A DNA stretch of 64,000 nt from an uncultured Mediterraneibacter sp. (GTDB taxonomy: Bacteria > Bacillota > Clostridia > Lachnospirales > Lachnospiraceae), in contig CAKRDD010000007.1 of the NCBI GenBank assembly GCA_934309345.1, positions 1 to 64,000 on the forward strand. Reading direction: 5' to 3'. The position numbers and the translations under genes were made by a program. The notes under the pieces are model-generated. The model was not told the origin of the DNA, did no database searches, and saw only the letters and a program-made list of their open reading frames with translations. Numbering within the stretch: position 1 is the first letter of the stretch; every line of letters begins with the position of its first letter. Positions 34,412-43,108 of the stretch are shown piece after piece.

Positions 34412-34440
34412 ATTATATACTAGGATGATTGAAATTTCAA
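34412..34440 (-). promoter_or_regulatory. Sigma-A promoter of the decarboxylase operon
   Basis: On the minus strand TTGAAA, 17 bases, TATAAT. It lies about 60 bases upstream of the mmdA start. Confidence 0.82.
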
Positions 34441-34441
34441 T
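34428..34441. promoter_or_regulatory. Candidate operator, perfect 14-bp palindrome
   Basis: ATTGAAATTTCAAT covers the -35 box and adjacent spacer of the mmdA promoter. A protein bound here would compete with RNA polymerase. The regulator is unknown. Confidence 0.45.
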
Positions 34442-34542
34442 TCATATTTTCCGCAAATTGATATTTTTTTCACAGGACATTGTATTTGTCGAGCTTGGAT
34501 TCTTCTGTCCCGAATAAAGTTTCCACTTTTACGCTAACATCC

Positions 34543-34738
34543 GCAGAAGCGCGCTCTATAATTACTTCATCCACACGGCCCGCTCCACCTCATCCCTTCG
34601 AATGTCTGTAACGCTTGGAACAGAGCACTCACCGTGTGTGGTTTGTGTCTGTCCCAAGCTAACAGACAGAACGAAGTGTATTCGGAACCGCTCTTATGCC
34701 TTAATCGTGGATGAAGCAACCATAGAACGTGCTTCCGC
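34543..34738 (-). ncRNA. Unrecognised structured RNA-like element, copy A
   Basis: Sense is taken as minus because G-U pairs occur only on that strand. Helix P0: GCTTCCGC (34731-34738) with GCAGAAGC (34543-34550). Four-base internal loops separate it from P1, a 20-bp helix (34707-34726 with 34555-34574). Inside are conserved strands (minus: AGCGGTTCCGAATACACTTC, and GAAGGGATGAGGTGGAGCGG) and a variable central hairpin (34603-34609 with 34662-34668). This is the most divergent of four copies. No reading frame inside is convincing. It lies upstream of the mmdA promoter, pointing toward it. Confidence 0.6.
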
Positions 34739-34914
34739 TACGTTATCTAAAGGAGTAGTTTTTATCCCAAACAAAACGAATCCAGAAGACAAATACAGAA
34801 TTAACAGCCGAGAGAAGGTGGAGCTTTGTCGATCACCTTCCTCATCTCTTTCTCTCTTAATCATCTGTAATTGTTTTCCGGATTCATAACACTTGAGATA
34901 CATTTATCTATTGT
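34739..34914. other. 176-base spacer between structured copies A and B
   Basis: No convincing gene. It contains a GAAGGTG/CACCTTC hairpin (about 34814-34840). Short blocks (ACGAATC, GTCGAT, TTCCGGA) recur in the same order in the spacer at 53010-53185, which has exactly the same length, so the two are probably distant homologues. Confidence 0.5.
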
Positions 34915-35124
34915 GAATAAACAAGTGAGGAAGCAGCTTTATTGTTGAGGACACATGTAAGGCAGGAGCGTTCCGAATACACTTTGTTCGGAATGTTAAA
35001 AAAAGCAAAAACAGGAAGCCCTCACGCTGACTGTTTTTGCTTTTTTGTTACATTCCTTCAAAGGGATGAGGTAGAGCGGGCCGGTGTCTGATGCAATAAA
35101 GCTGTTTCCTCACGCCCTCATTCG
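34915..35124 (+). ncRNA. Unrecognised structured RNA-like element, copy B
   Basis: P0: TGAAT (34915-34919) with ATTCG (35120-35124). P1: 20 bp, 34925-34944 with 35094-35113, one G-U pair. GGACAC then pairs with GTGTCT. The central hairpin is 34990-35014 with 35031-35056, an AT-rich stem with loop CCCTCACG. Conserved strands are GGCAGGAGCG, GAATACACTTTGTTC, TTCAAAGGGATGA and GAGCGGGCCGGTGTC. Compared with copy D both helices keep pairing while their bases change. The element lies just past the 3' end of icd, pointing toward it. Confidence 0.65.
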
Positions 35125-35166
35125 ACATAAAGTATATATTTCAATCAAATGAATCCTGATCAACAA

Positions 35167-36363
35167 TTACAGTCTCTTCGCGATTGCTTTAATAAACTCC
35201 TCACTATTGAGTACTGTCGGATTCTCGATTGTTGTGATCAGAGCAAGATCTTTTGTCATCTCTCCTGCTTCGATCGTGTCGATTGTTGCTTTCTCGAGTT
35301 TATCTGCGAAGTCCATCAGATCTTTGTTATCATCCAGCTCGCCGCGTTTTCTGAGAGCTCCTGTCCATGCAAAGATTGTTGCAACGGAGTTTGTAGATGT
35401 CTCTTCACCTTTCAGGTGCTTATAATAATGACGCTGTACAGTTCCATGAGCAGCTTCATATTCATAATATCCGTCCGGAGATACAAGTACAGATGTCATC
35501 ATAGCGAGTGAACCAAATGCGGAAGATACCATATCACTCATTACATCTCCATCATAGTTCTTACATGCCCAGATATATCCACCTTCTGATTTCATAACAC
35601 GGGCAACAGCATCATCGATCAATGTATAGAAATACTCGATTCCGGCTGCCTTAAACTGCTCTGCATATTCTGCATCAAAGATTTCCTGGAAAATATCTTT
35701 GAATGTGTGATCATACTTCTTAGAAATTGTATCCTTTGTTGCGAACCACAGATCCTGTTTTGTATCCAAAGCATAGGAGAAGCAGCTTCTTGCAAAGCTT
35801 TCGATGGATTTATTGATATTGTGCATTCCCTGTACGATTCCCGGTCCATCAAACTCATGAACGAGTTCTTTTGTCTGGCTTCCATCTTCTGCTGTGTATA
35901 CAAGCTCAACCTTTCCTGCTCCCGGAATCTTCATTTCTGATCCTTTGTATACATCACCGTATGCATGTCTTGCGATTGTGATTGGTTTTTTCCAGTTCTT
36001 TACGCAAGGCTCGATTCCTTTTACAACGATTGGTGCACGGAATACTGTTCCGTCAAGGATTGCACGGATTGTTCCGTTCGGGCTCTTCCACATTTCTTTC
36101 AGATCATACTCATCCATACGTGCTGCATTCGGAGTGATTGTTGCACATTTTACGGCAACTTTGTATTTCTTTGTTGCAAGTGCGGAATCAACTGTTACCT
36201 GGTCATCTGTCTCGTTTCTGTGTTCCAGGCCGAGATCATAATATTCTGTCTTGAGATCAATGTATGGCTCGAGAAGATTATCTTTGATCATCTTCCAGAG
36301 AATTCTTGTCATCTCATCTCCGTCCATCTCTACGAGTGGTGTTGTCATCTTAATTTTTTCCAT
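35167..36363 (-). CDS. icd: NADP-dependent isocitrate dehydrogenase (eukaryote-like type II)
   Basis: A 398-residue isocitrate dehydrogenase of the homodimeric, eukaryote-like subfamily rather than the E. coli type. Landmarks: VEMDGDEMTRILWK (8-24), VKCATITPNAARMDEYDLKEMWKSPNGTIRA (near 73), the RHAYGDVYKG loop (near 130) and EAAHGTVQRHYYKHLKGEETSTNSVATIFAW (near 304). It converts isocitrate to 2-oxoglutarate, supplying glutamate synthesis. The ATG at 36363 follows AGGAGG at nine bases and overlaps the end of the GntR gene by 14 bases, so both are translated from one transcript under that regulator. Confidence 0.96.
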   Translation of the reverse strand: MEKIKMTTPLVEMDGDEMTRILWKMIKDNLLEPYIDLKTEYYDLGLEHRNETDDQVTVDSALATKKYKVAVKCATITPNAARMDEYDLKEMWKSPNGTIRAILDGTVFRAPIVVKGIEPCVKNWKKPITIARHAYGDVYKGSEMKIPGAGKVELVYTAEDGSQTKELVHEFDGPGIVQGMHNINKSIESFARSCFSYALDTKQDLWFATKDTISKKYDHTFKDIFQEIFDAEYAEQFKAAGIEYFYTLIDDAVARVMKSEGGYIWACKNYDGDVMSDMVSSAFGSLAMMTSVLVSPDGYYEYEAAHGTVQRHYYKHLKGEETSTNSVATIFAWTGALRKRGELDDNKDLMDFADKLEKATIDTIEAGEMTKDLALITTIENPTVLNSEEFIKAIAKRL

Positions 36364-37042
36364 CTTTTACTTCCTCCTGATTTTGTTTTTCTTCTATTTT
36401 CTTTAGGTTCTGCATGACATGAACAATATGTTCCTTTGCAAGCTGTTCCGCAAGATCCGGATTTCTGTCCCTGATTGCCTGAAGAATCGCTTTATGCTCC
36501 TCAATTGACTTCTCAGCTCTTGCTTTCACATTGATCGAGGACTTTCTTGCTATTTGAACATATCGGTGAAAATCTGTAAGAACATGACACAACATTCTGC
36601 TTCCGGAAGCCTCATATAATATTGTATGAAATCTTCCATCCAGTCCTGTTACCTGTTCTTTATTGTATCCATTTTCTTTCTTCATCTGAAATTCTGAAAG
36701 TAAGATGGTCTCTTCTAATTCTTCTAACTGGTCTTCTGTGATATGTTCCGCCGCCCATCTGGCGCACATTCCTTCCAGATACTGACGCATCTGATAGATA
36801 TCCCAGATATCCTTCTGGCTGATTCCGGTAACATAAGCACCTTTATTCGGTACGATCGTCACAAGACCTTCTAATTCAAGCTGTCTTAACGCTTCCCTTA
36901 CAGGAGTTCTGCTGACCCCGAGCTCTTTCCCGATGGTAGCCTCCCTAAGTTCATCCTGTTGTTTGTATCTGCCTTTGAGGATATCTTCGCGGAGTCTCTT
37001 AAAAACACGTCCTCCCAGAGAACGGTCCTGATATTCTTCCAT
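36350..37042 (-). CDS. GntR family transcriptional regulator (FadR subfamily)
   Basis: A 230-residue regulator. The winged HTH domain covers about residues 8-75 (LREATIGKELGVSRTPVREALRQLELEGLV), and the all-helical FCD ligand domain covers about 80-215, including a likely metal-binding aspartate and histidines (LDGRFHTILYEASG, and HKAIL). FadR-type members bind small carboxylates such as citrate, malate or lactate. It sits directly upstream of and overlaps icd, so control of icd by a TCA-type acid is plausible. Palindromes of the GTATAC type overlap its own promoter, which indicates autoregulation. Confidence 0.88.
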   Translation of the reverse strand: MEEYQDRSLGGRVFKRLREDILKGRYKQQDELREATIGKELGVSRTPVREALRQLELEGLVTIVPNKGAYVTGISQKDIWDIYQMRQYLEGMCARWAAEHITEDQLEELEETILLSEFQMKKENGYNKEQVTGLDGRFHTILYEASGSRMLCHVLTDFHRYVQIARKSSINVKARAEKSIEEHKAILQAIRDRNPDLAEQLAKEHIVHVMQNLKKIEEKQNQEEVKDGKN

Positions 37043-37069
37043 GATTTCCTCCTATTCTCTTTTTGTATG

Positions 37070-37098
37070 ATTGTATACGATTATACAAAAATTGTCAA
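37070..37098 (-). promoter_or_regulatory. Sigma-A promoter of gntR-icd
   Basis: On the minus strand TTGACA, 17 bases, TACAAT, about 30 bases upstream of the gntR start codon. A perfect -35 box. The spacer and -10 box lie inside the operator at 37071-37088. Confidence 0.85.
37071..37088. promoter_or_regulatory. GntR operator O1 overlapping the gntR-icd promoter
   Basis: TTGTATA-CGAT-TATACAA, a perfect 7-bp inverted repeat with a 4-bp spacer, covering the spacer and most of the -10 box. The half-site resembles FadR-subfamily sites (TNGTNNNACNA). Confidence 0.65.
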
Positions 37099-37177
37099 GG
37101 TGATTTTATTCTGGTATCCTCTCATTGAAAATGTATCCATTTTTATATGGCAACTTTCTATATCCTATGTTCGTTTT

Positions 37178-37192
37178 TTGTATACTTTGTAC
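37178..37192. promoter_or_regulatory. Candidate GntR half-site O2
   Basis: TTGTATACTTTGTAC, related to the operators at 37071 and 37214, about 100 bases upstream of the promoter. Confidence 0.35.
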
Positions 37193-37213
37193 CGTATCTT
37201 GCTTAGCATCTCA

Positions 37214-37223
37214 TTGTATACAA
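37214..37223. promoter_or_regulatory. Candidate GntR operator O3
   Basis: TTGTATACAA, a perfect 10-bp palindrome of the same core. It lies about 140 bases upstream of O1, next to the serA terminator, and could take part in DNA looping. Confidence 0.45.
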
Positions 37224-37253
37224 AAAGGTGGCCTTTCACATAGAAAAACCACC
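37222..37253 (-). terminator. Intrinsic terminator of serC-serA
   Basis: On the minus strand GGTGG (37249-37253) pairs with CCACC (37227-37231), with inner TTT/AAA pairs and a GG bulge, followed by five T. It lies about 65 bases past the serA stop. Confidence 0.65.
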
Positions 37254-37317
37254 CTGTTCTTTTCGTTATAACTTCGCTTTCAAAATCAACTTAGCTAAAT
37301 AAAACTTTATTTACTTT

Positions 37318-38481
37318 TCATTTGATTACACGTACACCAAGTACATCTGCGATTGATTCCAGTTTGTTTACAACTTCATCAGAAACACTTCCATCTACAT
37401 CGATCACTGTGTATGCATACTCTTTCTTGCTCTTATTTGTCATAAGTGCGATATTCTGATTCTCCTGTGCAAGAAGTGTTGTAAACTGACCGATCATGTT
37501 CGGCACATTGCGGTGAAGAATTGTAATTCTGTCTCCGTCAGCTTTTACTCCTACGTTGCAATCCGGATAATTAACGGAATGTGTGATATTTCCGTTTTCA
37601 AGGAAATCACGAATCTCAGCAACAGCCATCTGTGCACAGTTGTCTTCAGACTCTTCTGTAGATGCTCCAAGATGCGGAATTACAATTGCGCCTTTCACAC
37701 CTACGATTTCTTTTGTCGGGAAGTCTGTAACATAACGGTGTACTTTACCACCTACAAGTGCATCAACGATATCTTCCTGATTTACAAGAACATCTCTTGC
37801 GAAGTTCAGAATCACAACGCCCTCTTTCATCAGACTGATTGCATTCTTGTCGATCATTCCCTTTGTACTGTCAAGTGCAGGTACATGGATTGTGATATAA
37901 TCACACTCTTTGTAGATTTCATCTACTGTTGTTGCGTGATGGATGCTTCTGGAAAGTCTCCATGCAGAATCTACGGAAACATATGGATCATATCCATAAA
38001 CTTCCATTCCAAGATGTGTTGCTACATTCGCAACAAGAACTCCGATTGCTCCAAGTCCGATTACACCAAGTTTCTTTCCGGAAAGCTCTGTTCCTGCAAA
38101 TGCTTTTTTCTTCTTCTCAGCAATCTTTGCGATATCTCCATCTTCCTCGAATTCCTGTACCCACTGAATTCCACCGACAACATCTCTTGCCGCGAGAAGC
38201 ATTCCTGCAATTACAAGTTCCTTTACACCATTCGCATTTGCTCCCGGTGTATTGAATACAACAATTCCTTCCTCTGCACATTTATCAAGCGGAATATTAT
38301 TTACTCCGGCTCCTGCACGAGCGATTGCTTTCAGGTTCTTTCCGAATTCCATCTCATGCATTTTTGCACTGCGGACAAGAATCACGTCAGCTTCATCCGC
38401 ATTTTCTGTATTTACATAATTTTCATCCAGTTTATTCATACCAACGGCAGAAATTGGATTCAGGCAATGATATTTAAACAT
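37318..38481 (-). CDS. serA: D-3-phosphoglycerate dehydrogenase
   Basis: A 387-residue SerA, the first step of serine synthesis. It has the 2-hydroxyacid dehydrogenase fold: catalytic ARAGAGVNNIP (near 55), the NAD-binding GKKLGVIGLGAIGVLVANVA (near 138), VILNFARDVLV, and the catalytic histidine in VIPHLGASTEESE (near 274). A C-terminal ACT domain (about 315-387) is present for serine feedback. A segment typical of some Clostridia SerA replaces the longer intervening domain. The ATG at 38481 is one base after the serC stop codon and follows GAGGAG; an upstream in-frame start overlaps serC. Confidence 0.95.
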   Translation of the reverse strand: MFKYHCLNPISAVGMNKLDENYVNTENADEADVILVRSAKMHEMEFGKNLKAIARAGAGVNNIPLDKCAEEGIVVFNTPGANANGVKELVIAGMLLAARDVVGGIQWVQEFEEDGDIAKIAEKKKKAFAGTELSGKKLGVIGLGAIGVLVANVATHLGMEVYGYDPYVSVDSAWRLSRSIHHATTVDEIYKECDYITIHVPALDSTKGMIDKNAISLMKEGVVILNFARDVLVNQEDIVDALVGGKVHRYVTDFPTKEIVGVKGAIVIPHLGASTEESEDNCAQMAVAEIRDFLENGNITHSVNYPDCNVGVKADGDRITILHRNVPNMIGQFTTLLAQENQNIALMTNKSKKEYAYTVIDVDGSVSDEVVNKLESIADVLGVRVIK

Positions 38482-38482
38482 C

Positions 38483-39565
38483 TTACAGATTCTCCTCTTC
38501 AAATTTCTTCATAAAATCAACAAGTGCAACTACACCCTCATATGGCATTGCATTGTAAATGCTGGCACGCATTCCACCTACTGTTCTGTGTCCTTTCAGG
38601 TTCTCAAATCCGGCTTCTTTTGCTTCTTTGACGAATTTTGCATCCAAATCTGCATCTCCTGTTACGAATGGAACATTCATAAGAGAACGGTCTTCCGGAA
38701 CAACAGTTCCTTTGAACAGTTTGCTCTGATCAAGGAAGTCGTAAAGGACTTTCGCTTTCTTTTCGTTGCGTTCTTTCATTACTTCAAGTCCGCCCATCTT
38801 CTTAAGCCATTTGAAGACTTTACCACAGATATAGATTCCGTATGCCGGTGGTGTATTATAAAGAGATTTTGCATCAGCATGTGTCTTATATGTAAGCATT
38901 GTAGGAGTTCCCGGGAGAACGTCCTCTGTGATCAGATCTTCACGAATGATTGCAATCACTACACCGGCAGGTCCGATATTTTTCTGAACTCCACCATAAA
39001 TCATTGCATATTTTGTTACATCTACAGGTTCGGAAAGAAAACAGGAGGAGACATCTGCCACAAGATCTTTTCCTTTTGTGTTTGGCAGTGTTTTAAATTT
39101 TGTTCCGTAAATAGTATTGTTTTCACAGATATATACGTAGTCTGCATCTTCTGAAATCGGAAGATCGGAGCAGTCCGGAATGTATGAAAATGTCTTGTCA
39201 GCTGAGGATGCAACAACATTCACCTTTCCATATTTTTCTGCTTCCTTAGCTGCTTTCTTAGCCCACTGTCCTGTGACAATGTAATCAGCAACCTTATTCT
39301 TCATCAGGTTCATAGGGATCATAGCAAACTGCTGTGACGCTCCGCCCTGAAGAAACAGTACTTTATAATTATCCGGAATATTCATCAGATCTCTGAGATC
39401 CTGCTCAGCTTCTGTGATAATTTCCTCGAAAGCTTTGGAACGATGACTCATCTCCATAACAGACATTCCTGTTCCCTTATAGTCCAGCATCTCTGCTGCC
39501 GCTTCCTTCAGTACTTCTTCTGGCAGAACCGCCGGTCCCGCTGAAAAATTATACACTCTACTCAT
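38483..39565 (-). CDS. serC: Phosphoserine aminotransferase
   Basis: A 360-residue, PLP-dependent SerC, making phosphoserine from 3-phosphohydroxypyruvate and glutamate. It begins RVYNFSAGPAVLPEEVL, has FLQGGASQQFAMIPMNL near 70, the PLP lysine in YGGVQKNIGPAGV (near 193), and ends with the family's GHRTVGGMRASIYNAMP near 332. Directly upstream of serA, the two form a serine operon. The serB phosphatase is not in the window. I found no confident promoter in the 120 bases between it and ilvB, and no clear terminator for ilvB, so read-through from ilvB is possible. Confidence 0.97.
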   Translation of the reverse strand: MSRVYNFSAGPAVLPEEVLKEAAAEMLDYKGTGMSVMEMSHRSKAFEEIITEAEQDLRDLMNIPDNYKVLFLQGGASQQFAMIPMNLMKNKVADYIVTGQWAKKAAKEAEKYGKVNVVASSADKTFSYIPDCSDLPISEDADYVYICENNTIYGTKFKTLPNTKGKDLVADVSSCFLSEPVDVTKYAMIYGGVQKNIGPAGVVIAIIREDLITEDVLPGTPTMLTYKTHADAKSLYNTPPAYGIYICGKVFKWLKKMGGLEVMKERNEKKAKVLYDFLDQSKLFKGTVVPEDRSLMNVPFVTGDADLDAKFVKEAKEAGFENLKGHRTVGGMRASIYNAMPYEGVVALVDFMKKFEEENL

Positions 39566-39688
39566 TTTTAATTACCTCCTGTTATTGTGTATCTATAGAA
39601 ACTCCGTTTTCACAGATTTTCTCACATAAAAAATAAAATATTCCTTTATTTACCAGCCATACAACTATGTGACTGAAACTTATTATTT

Positions 39689-41374
39689 TTAGTTTTCTTT
39701 TGCTTTCAGATCCTGCTCATCAAACGCTTCACTGATCGGTGCTCCCGGCGCAACCATAGGCCATACCTTATCATCACAGTCGATCATACAATCGATCAGA
39801 ACCGGTTTTCCACATGTCAGTGCTTTCGCAAAGCACTCTTTAAACTCTTCCTGTGTTGTAGCCCGAAGTCCTACTGCTCCCATCGCTTCTGCAAGCTTCA
39901 CATAATCAACTGCGTCGCGGAGTACTGTTGCAGAATATCTCTCATCATAGAAAAGATCCTGCCACTGACGAACCATACCAAGCACATGGTTATTAACTAC
40001 AACCTGAATGATCGGAACATCGTGTCTTACCGCTGTTGCAATCTCATTCATATTCATACGGAAACATCCGTCTCCGGCAATATTTACAACGATTTTATCC
40101 GGGCATCCTGTCTTTGCACCGATTGCAGCACCAAGACCATATCCCATTGTTCCAAGACCGCCTGATGTCAGAAGTGTTCTCGGCTTTGTATACTTGTAAT
40201 ACTGTGCTGCCCACATCTGATGCTGTCCGACTTCTGTTGTGATAATTGCATCTCCATTTGTCTGACGATAAATTTCTTCTACTGCAAATGGACCTGTAAG
40301 TACATCCTTATGATATGTTAATGGATATTTCGCTTTGTATTCTTTAATCTTATCCATCCATTCCGGATGAGACTGCTGTGGGAGATGCTCATTTATTTTC
40401 TTCAGGACTGCTTTAATATCACCGACTACCCCAAGATCGATCATGACATTCTTATCCATCTCTGCCGGATCAATATCAATCTGAAGAATCTTCGCATCTT
40501 TTGCAAATGTTGCAGTATTTCCGGTTACACGGTCGCTGAATCTTGCTCCTGTTACGATCAGAAGATCACATTCACTCACGCCAAAGTTCGATGCCTTTGT
40601 TCCATGCATTCCAAGCATTCCGGTATATCTCTCATCTGTTCCCGGAAAAGCTCCTTTTCCCATCAGGGAATCTGTTACCGGTGCATCTACTTTCTGTGCA
40701 AATTCATAAAGTTCTTTACTTGCCTCAGAAAGAACAGCTCCACCACCTACAAAAATAAATGGTCTTTCTGCTGCTTTGATCATATCGACGGCTTTCTTGA
40801 GATTCTCTTCCTCTGAATGAATCAGCTCTCTATCATATACACCCGGATATTCTTTTTCATATTCTGTAACTTTCGCAGTAACATCCTTCGGAATATCGAT
40901 CAGCACAGGGCCAGGTCTTCCTGTCTTGGCAATGCGGAATGCCTTTCGAATTGTCTCTGCAAGCTTTGTTACATCTTTAACGATAAAACTGTATTTTGTG
41001 ATCGGCATTGTAACTCCTGCAATGTCGATCTCCTGGAAACTGTCTTTTCCAAGCAATGGAACTCCAACATTACATGTGATTGCAACAATCGGAATAGAAT
41101 CCATATATGCTGTTGCGATTCCTGTTACAAGATTCGTTGCCCCCGGTCCGCTTGTTGCAAGGCAGACACCTACTTTTCCTGTAGCTCTCGCATATCCGTC
41201 AGCCGCGTGTGCTGCTCCCTGCTCATGAGAAGTCAGGATATGACGGATCTCATCACGGTGTTTGTAAAGCTCATCATATACATTTAAAATCGCTCCACCC
41301 GGATAGCCAAATACAGTGTCAACGCCTTGTTCTTTCAGGCATTCGATCACGATTTCTGCTCCATTTAACTGCAT
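39689..41374 (-). CDS. ilvB: Acetolactate synthase, large (catalytic) subunit
   Basis: A 561-residue biosynthetic acetohydroxyacid synthase. TPP- and FAD-type signatures: GYPGGAILNVYDEL (near 24), the catalytic glutamate in TSHEQGAAHAADGYAR (near 48), GRPGPVLIDIPKDVT, and the TPP-binding motif GDGCFRMNMNEIATA ending VVVNN (near 430). It starts valine, leucine and isoleucine synthesis. It lies 27 bases downstream of ilvD. No regulatory subunit gene (ilvN) follows; it must be elsewhere or absent. Confidence 0.95.
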   Translation of the reverse strand: MQLNGAEIVIECLKEQGVDTVFGYPGGAILNVYDELYKHRDEIRHILTSHEQGAAHAADGYARATGKVGVCLATSGPGATNLVTGIATAYMDSIPIVAITCNVGVPLLGKDSFQEIDIAGVTMPITKYSFIVKDVTKLAETIRKAFRIAKTGRPGPVLIDIPKDVTAKVTEYEKEYPGVYDRELIHSEEENLKKAVDMIKAAERPFIFVGGGAVLSEASKELYEFAQKVDAPVTDSLMGKGAFPGTDERYTGMLGMHGTKASNFGVSECDLLIVTGARFSDRVTGNTATFAKDAKILQIDIDPAEMDKNVMIDLGVVGDIKAVLKKINEHLPQQSHPEWMDKIKEYKAKYPLTYHKDVLTGPFAVEEIYRQTNGDAIITTEVGQHQMWAAQYYKYTKPRTLLTSGGLGTMGYGLGAAIGAKTGCPDKIVVNIAGDGCFRMNMNEIATAVRHDVPIIQVVVNNHVLGMVRQWQDLFYDERYSATVLRDAVDYVKLAEAMGAVGLRATTQEEFKECFAKALTCGKPVLIDCMIDCDDKVWPMVAPGAPISEAFDEQDLKAKEN

Positions 41375-41401
41375 GACGTACTTTCCTCCTGGTTCTTTAT
41401 T

Positions 41402-43075
41402 TTATTTTGTCTTCGGTACTTCGAGAATTGCTCCACGGTTACCTGATGTTACCATAGAAGCATATCTTGCGAGGTATCCTGTCTTAACCTTAGGTTCTCT
41501 CGGCTGCCATTTTGCTTTTCTTGCTGCCAGTTCTTCATCTGATACATCCAGCTCCAGTTTCAGTTCCGGAATATTGATCTTGATAATGTCTCCCTCTTCT
41601 ACCAGTGCGATCGGTCCGCCAACTGCTGCCTCCGGTGATACGTGTCCAATAGAAGCACCTCTGGATGCTCCGCTGAATCTTCCGTCTGTGATAAGAGCTA
41701 CTGTGGATCCAAGTCCATATCCTGCAATTGCAGATGTCGGATTGAGCATCTCTCTCATTCCAGGGCCGCCTTTTGGTCCCTCATAACGGATTACAATAAC
41801 ATCTCCAGGATTGATCTTTCCTGTCTTGATTGCTTCTGTCGCTTCTTCATCACTCTCAAAGATTCTTGCTGGTCCTTCATGTACAAGCATCTCGTCACAT
41901 ACTGCAGAACGTTTTACAACACTTCCGTCCGGTGCAAGATTTCCTTTCAGTACAGCAAGTCCGCCTGTCTGAGTATATGGGTTGTCGATTGGACGGATCA
42001 CTTCCGGATTCTTATTCTCACATCCGGCAATATTCTCTCCTACTGTCTTTCCTGTTACAGTCATGCAATCTGTGTGAAGAAGTCCCTTCTTATTCAGCTC
42101 ATTCATAACTGCATAAACTCCGCCTGCTTCATTCAGATCTTCGATATAAGTATGGCCTGCCGGTGCAAGATGACAAAGGTTTGGAGTCTTCTCACTGATT
42201 GCATTTGCAAAATCAATCTCAAAATCCATACCAATCTCATGTGCGATTGCCGGAAGGTGAAGCATACTGTTTGTAGAGCATCCAAGTGCCATATCAACTG
42301 TAAGTGCATTAAGGATTGCATCCTCTGTCATAATATCTCTTGGGCGGATATTCTTTCTTACAAGCTCCATCACCTGCATACCTGCATGTTTTGCAAGCTG
42401 GATTCTTGCTGAATAAACAGCCGGGATTGTTCCATTTCCTTTCAGTCCCATACCAAGAGCCTCTGTCAGACAGTTCATACTGTTTGCTGTATACATACCG
42501 GAGCAGGATCCACAAGTCGGACATGCTTTATTCTCAAATTCGCAAATGTCTTCGTCATTCATCTTTCCTGCTGCATAAGAACCTACTGCCTCAAACATAC
42601 TGGAAAGACTTGTTTTGCTTCCTTTTACATGTCCTGCAAGCATCGGTCCTCCACTTACAAATACTGTCGGTACATTCACACGTGCTGCTGCCATCAGAAG
42701 TCCAGGTACATTCTTATCACAGTTCGGGATCATTACAAGTCCGTCAAACTGATGTGCCATCGCAAGAGCCTCTGTAGAATCTGCGATCAGATCTCTTGTT
42801 ACAAGAGAATATTTCATACCAATATGTCCCATGGCAATACCATCACAGACTGCAATAGCAGGAACCATGATCGGTGTTCCTCCGGCCATTGCCACGCCAA
42901 GTTTAACTGCTTCTGTGATCTTATCTAGATTCATGTGACCCGGTACGATCTCATTATAAGAACTTACAACACCGATCAATGGACGATCTAATTCCTCCTC
43001 TGTAAGTCCCAGTGCATTAAACAGAGAACGATGTGGTGCCTGCTGAATTCCTTTTTTAACTGTATCACTTCTCAT
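41402..43075 (-). CDS. ilvD: Dihydroxy-acid dehydratase
   Basis: A 557-residue IlvD, an iron-sulfur enzyme giving the 2-oxo acids for valine and isoleucine. Cluster cysteines are visible in PNCDKNVPGLL (near 118) and CPTCGSCSGMYTANSMNC (near 190). The substrate block ALITDGRFSGASRGASIGHVSPEAA lies near 465-490 and the length is standard. It is placed between leuB (33 bases upstream) and ilvB, all in one branched-chain unit. Confidence 0.97.
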   Translation of the reverse strand: MRSDTVKKGIQQAPHRSLFNALGLTEEELDRPLIGVVSSYNEIVPGHMNLDKITEAVKLGVAMAGGTPIMVPAIAVCDGIAMGHIGMKYSLVTRDLIADSTEALAMAHQFDGLVMIPNCDKNVPGLLMAAARVNVPTVFVSGGPMLAGHVKGSKTSLSSMFEAVGSYAAGKMNDEDICEFENKACPTCGSCSGMYTANSMNCLTEALGMGLKGNGTIPAVYSARIQLAKHAGMQVMELVRKNIRPRDIMTEDAILNALTVDMALGCSTNSMLHLPAIAHEIGMDFEIDFANAISEKTPNLCHLAPAGHTYIEDLNEAGGVYAVMNELNKKGLLHTDCMTVTGKTVGENIAGCENKNPEVIRPIDNPYTQTGGLAVLKGNLAPDGSVVKRSAVCDEMLVHEGPARIFESDEEATEAIKTGKINPGDVIVIRYEGPKGGPGMREMLNPTSAIAGYGLGSTVALITDGRFSGASRGASIGHVSPEAAVGGPIALVEEGDIIKINIPELKLELDVSDEELAARKAKWQPREPKVKTGYLARYASMVTSGNRGAILEVPKTK

Positions 43076-43108
43076 TTTTTAATCCTCTCTTTCTGTAACA
43101 ACTGCTAA

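Noticed and set aside
34602..34889. A 95-codon plus-strand open frame across structured copy A and the spacer
   Set aside because: It crosses helices and conserved RNA strands, has no ribosome site or family likeness, and the matching region at 52.8-53.2 kb does not keep the frame.
34982..35060. Central hairpin of copy B as a simple terminator
   Set aside because: The AT-rich stem resembles one, but the same position in copies C and D has a different stem without a T tract, and conserved strands continue on both sides.
37513..38514. A 333-codon plus-strand frame opposite serA
   Set aside because: It is the complement of serA, is cysteine-rich and improbable, and has no ribosome site; a shadow of codon bias.
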